Assembly: GCA_034769895.1 (NCBI GenBank)
Contig: CM068371.1
Coordinates: forward strand, 406,827,969-406,891,968
Length of the DNA stretch: 64,000 nt
DNA from: Magicicada septendecula
Taxonomy: Eukaryota; Arthropoda; Insecta; Hemiptera; Cicadidae
Direction of reading: 5' to 3'
This document shows, one piece after another, positions 57,801 through 64,000 of this stretch. The notes beneath the pieces were generated by a model, which made no database searches, was not told the DNA's origin, and was given only the letters and a program-made list of their open reading frames with translations. Within the stretch, counting starts at the first letter, position 1. Each line of letters starts with the position of its first letter. The position numbers and the translations under genes were made by a program.

Positions 57801-58785
57801 ATTGTATTCTGTCTTGCCGTGGCATTCAGTTATATTTCATTTTAAAATTTACAAAGCTTTTATTATCAGTTTCTATGAACAATGATTTTACTGTTCTATC
57901 TTACATTACTCTTGGTGGTCTTATGATTATCTATTTTGGGTTACAATCTTGATTAAATTGGTCACACTAATTGTCTGTGCATTATAACTATTTAATCTTT
58001 GATGTTTCCACTATAAAGGTAACACATTTTCCTCTGTTATAAACCTTCTCACTTGTATTGTCTGTGGGGTTTATTTGGGTTAAAATTGGTTAACTTGTTA
58101 CAGGTTCTCACACTTACATTAAGTTCTCACTATTACTGTTTGTGATTTCTTAAATATGCTAAACACTGTTTCTTCATAGTTGATAATCGTTATTCTTCTT
58201 CCGGTCACTAGTATAGTTCCTTGTATACTTGGTGAATGGTGATTTCTTGTATTGTACATACATTATCTTCACTCTTCATGTCATGTTTCCTTGCCCTTCT
58301 TTTTCCTTTCTTCTTTTGGTTTAAACGTCTTCTTCAATATTTCCATTTGTAGTAGTCGTTGTTCCATCGTATTTGTATTCATATATAGATTGGTTGGTTT
58401 GTCATCATTGTGGTTGCTCTTGAGTTGTCTCTTCTTCATTTTACATAGTCATTATTTTTGTTGTTTCCCCTCACTGTTGGAAATCTGTTGTCTTCTTTTC
58501 ATCTTACATATTTATTATTTTTGTTGTTTCCCCTCACTGTTGGAAACTATTGGGCCTGGTTTCTAACATTTTATATTGGCTTGTGGTCATTTTCTTTCTC
58601 TCTTTTGTACTCGATGATGCTATATTACACTTCCTTCTTCTTTGTTGGAATTTTACAATAATATATCTGTAGATACTCACTTTTTGTTTCCATTGTTTTA
58701 CGTACTTAGAACTATTTTCATGATTTCCCGTCACTTGACGTAATAATTGTTTACTCTATGTAACTACCAAATTTGGTACGTTACA
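54821..58785 (-). repeat. giant 5' LTR, 3965 bp
   Basis: It matches the 3' LTR end to end, with deletions relative to it near 55855, 56046 (about 360 bp) and 56675 (about 115 bp) and no piggyBac insertion (empty TTAA near 56832). About 40 bp near 58216-58256 are present only here. Few point differences are visible, so the insertion is not very old. Confidence 0.92.
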
Positions 58786-59496
58786 AAGTTAAATGAAATG
58801 TTTCCATAGAAACTACTTCTTTGTTGTCAATAACGTAGTACACCTATAAAACTTATAAAAATTTACCTCCTCCATCATCAACTATCATTTTAATTTATAA
58901 AAAAAAATAATCCCTTTCCCCTTCAACTACCCTTTTCATTTATAGATATTTCATCTACCTTTCTACAGTGGATTATTATGGCCTTCTTTCAGGATACTTT
59001 ATTTATCAAAATTAAGCACTACTCTTGTTAAAACGTAAAATTTTGCTGGTAAACTACCCCTTTCCTGTAACCGATCTTCACCAAGAACAATAGGCCTTGA
59101 GTCCTCTACAATTCATGGCTGTATGCAAAAAATTATTTTATTCTGTTTGAATTTGCAGCTGTTATCGTTTGCCATAGAAAAAATTCTACACACACAGACA
59201 CATACACACACACACACTTTTCGAAAAATGACTTTTTTTCATGTTTTGATGGTAGTACAATCAAAATCTGCCGTTATCTCGAACACGATTTTTTTCGGCA
59301 TGACCATACTAAAAACTGTAAAACATAAAAAACTGTAGGAACGGATAAAGATATAATTCCGATGCCGCTAAATATCATTTGTTTATTTACTTGTTACTAT
59401 GGTAATTAATTCTGGTATCCATGGTGTTGATGACATCTTTATGACAACGAAAAGGCATAATTAAAAGGGCCTAAATCGTGTGAATGGGGCAAAATA
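58786..59496. repeat. old repeat copy 2 (right part) with one 158-bp unit
   Basis: It starts with AAGT, the right TSD. About 58794-58830 matches the reverse complement of 1000-1025; about 59030-59170 is a reverse copy of one 158-bp unit, with a (CA)n tract at about 59190-59217. About 59362-59430 repeats 42268-42345. No gene is seen. Confidence 0.65.
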
Positions 59497-62113
59497 CACT
59501 GGTCTACAAAAAAAACTTTTTTTTTGTCCCAAAGACTTTATTGGCTGATCTATATAGTATTTTTTGCGCTGAATTCAAAAATGCCAACCATTTTTCTCTA
59601 TCATGTAAGGGTTTTGTGTGACAGCTAGGTAAATATTTTACATTAATAACATTTACAGTAAAGAAATTAATCAATGTTCAACGTATCTAAAAGGTGTTAG
59701 TTGAAGATTTCCTGGAGTACTTTGCATCAGGAACATCCCTTTTGAGAGTCCAGCAGTAATCTGCTAACATATTTGAGCTCCACTTCCCTTGATACCTTTT
59801 TTCCGTGCTTGAAATGTCTTGATGAAAGTGTTCACCATGTTCATCGCTTACGGCTCCCAGGTTTTCTGGAAAGAAATCCAAGTGAGAGTGAAGAAAGTGG
59901 ATCTTAAGAGACATATTGCAGCCTAAATGTTCATATGCTTTCAGCAGCTGATTTACTAGATCTCTGTAGTTGCCAGACTTGTTGTTGCCTAAAAATTGTG
60001 TCACTACATTCTTGAAAGAAATCCATGCACGTTTTTCTAAGTCATTCAAACGTCCTTCAAAATTTTCATCTTTTATTAGTTCTCTTATTTGTGGTCCTAC
60101 GAAAATTCCTTCTTTAATTTTTGCATCACTAATTCTGGGGAACTTTTCCTTCAAATACATAAAACCTTTTCCATTTCTGTCCATTGCCTTCACGAAATTT
60201 TTCATCAAACCTAATTTGTCTACTAGTAATTTTATACAAACCACTATGTTGTCTTTGGTATTGACGAGCGCTTTCGGACCACTAACACTCGGACCACTTG
60301 AAATATTTGAGACCACTAACACTCCAATACAACAATAAAAAAAAAAAACCTAATTTGATATGAAGAGGTGGAAGATAGATCTTTTTGGGATCAACTAAAT
60401 GAGCATTCATAACATTTTTTTTCACCAGGTGTGAGAGATTTACGTGAAGGCCATATCTTCTTTTTGAAATGACTTTTGCGCTCTCTGCGTGTATCCAGTC
60501 TGTAAACCTAGCAGCATACCGATCACCTTAAGGTCTCCACATATGTTCCAATTGAATTTTTTATACATTATCTTGTCTAGAATAATCTTCATATTTTCAT
60601 AAGTTTCTTTCATATTAATAGCATGTGCTAGTGGAACTGATGAAAATTTGTTTCCATTGTGAAGTAGGACAGCTTTTAGACTAGCTTTAGACGAATCAAT
60701 AAACAAACGCCATTCCTCTGGGTTATGAGAATGTCCTAGAGTATCCGTCACTGATAAAATATCATTACAGTACACAAAATCCCCTTCTTGAGAAAAAAAG
60801 TTCTTGAAATCCTCTTGACGATTTCGAAAGTAGCATACCTTAGTTCCGCGATCAAGAAGGTTCCACCCTTTAAGTCATGATCCCAAAAGTTCTGCTTGAT
60901 TTTTGGATAAATGTAAATCACGCACTAAATCATTTAGGTCTCTTTGTGTCAATAAATGAGGCTCGTTAGAAACTTCAAAACTTGGATCATGTCGATCAGA
61001 GTGATCTTCATTCTGATCCTCTTCAGAGCTTGGATTTTCATTTATATCGATTGATACCGGGTGATTTGGTATTGAGAGAACATCACTGTGGAGAACAGGT
61101 CGAATTGCTGAAGGTATATTGGGATATTTCAAAGTGTGTTTTGACTTACTTGTTATTCCCATTGTATTTGTTAAACAAAAATAACAGTCGGAAGAATGAT
61201 CTTTTGGCTCTCTCCACACCATGGGAACTGCAAATGGCATATGGCGATAGCCGTTTGCCCACCCCGTTAAAAGCCTTGAACAAGTAACACAACAAAAATA
61301 TGGGGGGCCCAACTCTTGTCCTGATCTCCTACCTTGCAACCAAAATAAAGTTGATAGCACTTTTTTTATTAAAGGGGTAAAGTTCCGCCTTTGAAGTTTA
61401 AAAGTCAACTCACCACACACATAATAAAACGTGTCCGGATGGTTTAGGCACTTGCGCGGCATTTTTGAGTTTTCACACAAATAAAAGCTACTAATACAGA
61501 ACAATAACACAGTGTTTAAGATAAGATAAACAATACGAGTTGTTTATAAAAGAATACACTTGCACACCTCTGTATGTTCGTAAACTAAGCACAACATAAC
61601 CTCCAAGCACACTTCTGCACAAATGTTCACCACAGCCACACATATTACATCACAGCAAGAATCAACGAATACGTTTATTAAACAATGTTAATACGTTACG
61701 TTAAATGTTATACTGTAATACGTTACAAAAACGTTTAAAAAACAATCTACCAGAGTGCAGCATGTATAACTTCACAACTAACGTTGTCTATCGGCAATAC
61801 TGAGGCAGCGAAAGTTGAAAACGTACATATACGTGATTACTGATCAAAGGGATAACCGAAGTCTATATGTCACATGTAGCTTCTGTTTTCATTTCCTCAA
61901 ATAAATAAACAATACGTGCTCCAAGTCAATACTGTAGTAATATTTATTGCAAAATAATACAATTTCCAACAGAAAGTTGAAAAAAACGTTGTTCTTATAT
62001 CTATAAAACTATACGTGATAGCAAAATTTTGATAGCAAAACTGGATTCCTCGTATGAAAATACATAAGAATCACATAAAATTTTGTCTGGGACAAACCAT
62101 GTGTTGACCAGTG
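59497..62113 (-). mobile_element. CACTG-ended DNA transposon (CMC-like candidate)
   Basis: The left end reads CACTGGTCTACA and the right end, read inwards, CACTGGTCAACA; TTTGTCCC occurs a little further in on both sides. ATA lies just outside each end (59494-59496 and 62114-62116), a possible 3-bp duplication. CACTR termini with 2-4 bp duplications are typical of the CACTA/Mirage/Chapaev group, but Transib also uses CACTG ends (with 5-bp duplications), so the superfamily is not settled. The interior holds a broken minus-strand gene. It is 2617 bp. Confidence 0.75.
59687..61462 (-). pseudogene. transposase-like gene in CACTG element, broken
   Basis: Three minus-strand segments (60875-61462, 60440-60775 and 59687-60322) form one gene with stops or frame changes between them. 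The N-terminus MPRKCLNHPDTFYYVCGELT carries Cys pairs (YFCCVTC, DCYFCL) that could bind zinc. The middle has RLFIDSSKASLKAVLLHNGN and NICGDLKVIGMLLGLQTGYT; the end has SDEHGEHFHQDI and EKRYQGKWSSNMLADYCWTL. I recall this family as a widespread, unnamed metazoan protein in insect and Hydra gene sets. The Asp of FIDSS, the Asp of CGDLK and acidic/His residues of DEHGEHFHQD are candidate catalytic positions, by inference only. Confidence 0.7.
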
Positions 62114-62440
62114 ATATCAAATTCCAAGCTAGACAGTATTTTTCGCCTTGTGTCAAAGGTTACCTGTGAAAAATTTGGTGGCAATCGGTGTAACGGTGTG
62201 GGTTTGTATTCAGTACCCATAAATCCTCAGACTTAGAGTTTTATATAATATATAGATTAAATAATCATACGTATTCTGTACTTAACTAAAAGATAAAGGG
62301 ATACATTTCTAGTTGGATTTCTAGTATCCTCATTGATAGTTTGAATAAAAGAGATCATACTGTTACCAGTTTAATAATAATTAACTATATAATATCTTAC
62401 ATTTTTCACTTTTAAAGCATGCATGTTTATATAATTTTAT
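62114..62440. repeat. probable retroposon 3'-end-like sequence, then AT-rich DNA
   Basis: AAAAATTTGGTGGCAATCGG followed by GTGTAACGGTGTGGG and ending TTTTATATAATATATAGATT resembles the conserved 3' ends of insect RTE-like or SINE repeats (...CAAATCGG...TATATATAGATT). No second copy is in the window. The rest is AT-rich. Confidence 0.4.
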
Positions 62441-62461
62441 TAAAAAAGATCTATGTTTCAG

Positions 62462-62639
62462 GTATGGGAATCTACATTCCCAGCAACTGAGAAGTATTAC
62501 CATGACATGAAGACTTTCAGTTGGAAGTATACTCAGTTTTCGCAGTTCAATCAGTCTGATACATTGCTGCTGGTGTCTGGCGTACACTTTGGCACTCCTA
62601 ATAGCACGTCTGGGGAAATTGCAGTGTTTTCACTACAAG
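62462..62639 (+). CDS. FBXW5: FBXW5-like host gene, internal exon
   Basis: The exon follows CTATGTTTCAG (AG at 62460-62461) and is open for 59 codons plus one base to CTACAAG before GTCTCA, a weak donor. It reads VWESTFPATEKYYHDMKTFS, then WKYTQFSQFNQ, LLLVSGVHFGTP and NSTSGEIAVFSLQ. This matches my memory of the WD-repeat region of F-box/WD protein 5 (YTQFSQFN, LLLxSGV, NSSSGEIAVISL), the substrate-recognition subunit of a cullin E3 ubiquitin ligase. VW at the start fits the end of a WD40 blade. It is the only clear host coding sequence here. I could not find neighbouring exons, so the TE-filled DNA upstream may be a long intron. Confidence 0.8.
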
Positions 62640-63329
62640 GTCTCAGCTGTTGTACTCATATAATTTCTTTGTATAGACATTTAAATTTCATAATTTTTAG
62701 GCATTTTCATCTTTGTAGACCTTTACATTTTCCTCTTTTAAAATTTGTTTCAACTTAATTTTAACTACATAACTTCACATACACTTCTGTTCCATTTTTG
62801 TTTTATTAATATTTTTGTCTACTCAGATAACATTAGAATATGCAGAGAAGATTGTTCACATGGTGACAGATTATTGTCTTAGGAAACAAACTAAAATCAA
62901 ATATAAATTTCATAATCATATAAGAATTTTCATTTTTCTTAGATTTGTATATTTTCAAATGTATTAAATGTGACTGTACTACCACCTCGTCTTCTAAGAT
63001 CCCAGAGTGTTATTTTATTCATCCAGTTGAACATTTTATCAACCTTATATTTTTTACTTCATACTCTCATATTTGTTTTTACGTTATTGTGATCAGACAA
63101 TAACATCATAATCACTATCATCATCATGACAATCACTTATAAAATATTACCACTGTCAGCTACTATAAGTTCATTGTAGCAGCAAGTGATGTGAATTTCC
63201 ACTTATATCATTGTCCAAAAACTTCCTGTTTGCTCTTCATTTGTGGTATAATTTTTAGGAATTATACTCTACAAAAAAAAAGAATTATGAACAGTCTCTT
63301 CTCTGTAATCGTTATAACGGGCAGATTAT
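62640..63329. other. probable intron of FBXW5-like gene, unannotated
   Basis: AT-rich DNA with no ORF or repeat that I recognise. A short TCATCATCAT-type tract occurs at about 63110-63128. Assigned to an intron only because it follows a coding exon without a stop in the gene frame. Confidence 0.5.
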
Positions 63330-63671
63330 GTTGACTATATGAAAAATATATTGTACTAACCGTCTGTGACTTCTCGTATATGATGTCCTTTCCTATTGCG
63401 ACATGTTTCGAGACACTTGTCCCATTTTCAAAGCATAAAATTTGTAGCACATATCATTCACTGATATACTTGTCAAACGTCAAAATCCATGTGTTATGAT
63501 GACCACAAATAGCACATTTTAACATAACGAACTATATTATTTTTTGTAACATGAATATGCACATCGGGCAAACAGTGTACACTGCGCAGCGACCCACCGC
63601 GCATTGGGAAAGGACATCATATACGAGAAGTCACAGACGGTTAGTACAATATATTTTTCATATAGTTAACA
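63330..63671. repeat. fold-back (inverted) repeat, about 70-bp arms
   Basis: The left arm (about 63330-63399) and right arm (about 63602-63671) are reverse complements over about 70 bp with few mismatches; the core AACCGTCTGTGACTTCTCGT and ATGATGTCCTTTCC is identical. The loop is about 200 bp. It may be a MITE-like or fold-back element. A 12-bp direct repeat AGATTATGTTGA lies left of the arm (about 63323) and again at about 63716, which may be coincidence. Confidence 0.85.
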
Positions 63672-64000
63672 GACACATGGCTTGGTATTAAAACAGGTTT
63701 ATTCCTACTAAATAGATTATGTTGATTTATTTTTCTGTTGGATTATGTATAATTTTTTATTTGGCTGTCCACGAAATGTGTCTGTGTTACAATACTGCTG
63801 GCTAAACTCAGTATTGTTGTTTCATTAGTATTCAGCATTTTAATCAAATAATACTTTCTTTAATTAGTTTATTGTATTGCTTTGGTGTCTACATTCCATC
63901 AGTAAGTCCAAAGTACAACTAATTTGTTTGTTTTATGGTTTCAGAGCAGTGTTCCACTGTGCAGTTCTCAAAATGGGAAGTCCCTCACTCCAACTGAAAA
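63672..64000. other. unannotated window end
   Basis: AT-rich DNA. An acceptor-like TATGGTTTCAG ends at 63944, but in the phase left by the 62462-62639 exon the following frame stops at about 63996 and does not resemble FBXW5, so no exon is called. Confidence 0.4.

Larger units (their letters stand above)
45609..58785 (-). mobile_element. LTR retroelement with giant LTRs
   Basis: Two long direct repeats (45609-51536 and 54821-58785) both begin TGTAACGTAACTTACAACG and end GGTACGTTACA. AAGT is duplicated at 45605-45608 and 58786-58789. The interior is only 3284 bp, shorter than either LTR. A minus-strand PBS (54817 leftwards) and one coiled-coil ORF (53222-54700) set the orientation. There is no protease, RT or integrase. 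Total length is 13,177 bp. It is non-autonomous and inserted in the old repeat, whose other half resumes at 58786. Confidence 0.93.

Noticed and set aside
59497-62113. Transib assignment because of CACTG ends
   Set aside because: The apparent flanking duplication is 3 bp (ATA), not 5 bp, and the encoded motifs do not match the RAG1-like core as I know it.
63945-64000. Next exon of the FBXW5-like gene after TATGGTTTCAG
   Set aside because: In the phase left by the 62462-62639 exon it meets a stop at about 63996 and does not resemble the protein; the other frames cannot be tested in the few bases available.

Overview
This window is animal nuclear DNA, almost certainly from an insect with a large, AT-rich genome full of transposable elements. 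The evidence for this is one recognisable host exon (FBXW5-like, near 62.5 kb), Tc1/mariner-pogo (Tigger/jerky-like) transposons, a piggyBac fragment, LINE remnants with an RT motif I associate with insect LINEs, and Ty3/Gypsy-type LTR elements whose primer-binding sites match the 3' end of tRNA-Lys. I cannot name the species. There are no bacterial-type operons and no clear RNA genes. The non-TE stretches are mostly AT-rich with no visible function.

Layout. 0-1.1 kb: a 158-bp tandem repeat and the rest of an old interspersed repeat. 1.6-3.9 kb: a decayed Tigger-like transposon with both TIRs and its TA duplication. 4.9-6.5 kb: repeat, LINE and mariner debris. 6.56-about 13.3 kb: a 5'-truncated Gypsy element ('family A') with a nearly complete but dead pol, a 2-kb 3' noncoding region and a 3' LTR. 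13.5-14.2 kb: more LINE debris. 14.2-33.2 kb: a rearranged nest of a second, non-autonomous LTR family ('family B'). It has three LTR+internal units in tandem (period about 4.26 kb), a head-to-head inverted junction at about 28.05 kb, an inverted copy carrying the only long uninterrupted gag-like ORF (402 aa), and two truncated LTRs joined tail to tail. 33.2-35.7 kb: part of a third family ('D'). 36.1-42.0 kb: a complete, young non-autonomous LTR element ('family C', 4-bp TSD, gag-like ORF, no pol). 42.6-45.0 kb: a Tigger/jerky-like transposon disabled by a single visible frameshift. 45.6-58.8 kb: a complete LTR element with unusually long LTRs (5.9 and 4.0 kb) around a 3.3-kb interior with one coiled-coil ORF. 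A piggyBac-type element sits in one LTR and the other LTR preserves the empty site. 59.5-62.1 kb: a CACTG-ended DNA transposon with a broken transposase-like gene. 62.5 kb: the FBXW5-like exon. 63.3-63.7 kb: a fold-back repeat.

How the parts relate. Families A, B, C and D differ in LTRs and coding content but share one 3' architecture: a long noncoding tract after the ORF, a block of about 110-147 nt bounded by splice-like AG and GT signals, and exactly next to the polypurine tract a 40-nt hairpin with a UUCG/UUUG loop. The paired bases of this hairpin covary between families. A supplies pol (now dead); B and C supply only a gag-like protein with a coiled coil and a shared C-terminal YNDGG. 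The simplest reading is a set of non-autonomous LTR elements mobilised by A-like Pol through common RNA signals. That is inference. The old repeat at 1-1090 reappears inverted and collinear at about 42.5-59.2 kb, where it is split by the second Tigger element and the giant-LTR element, giving a relative insertion history.
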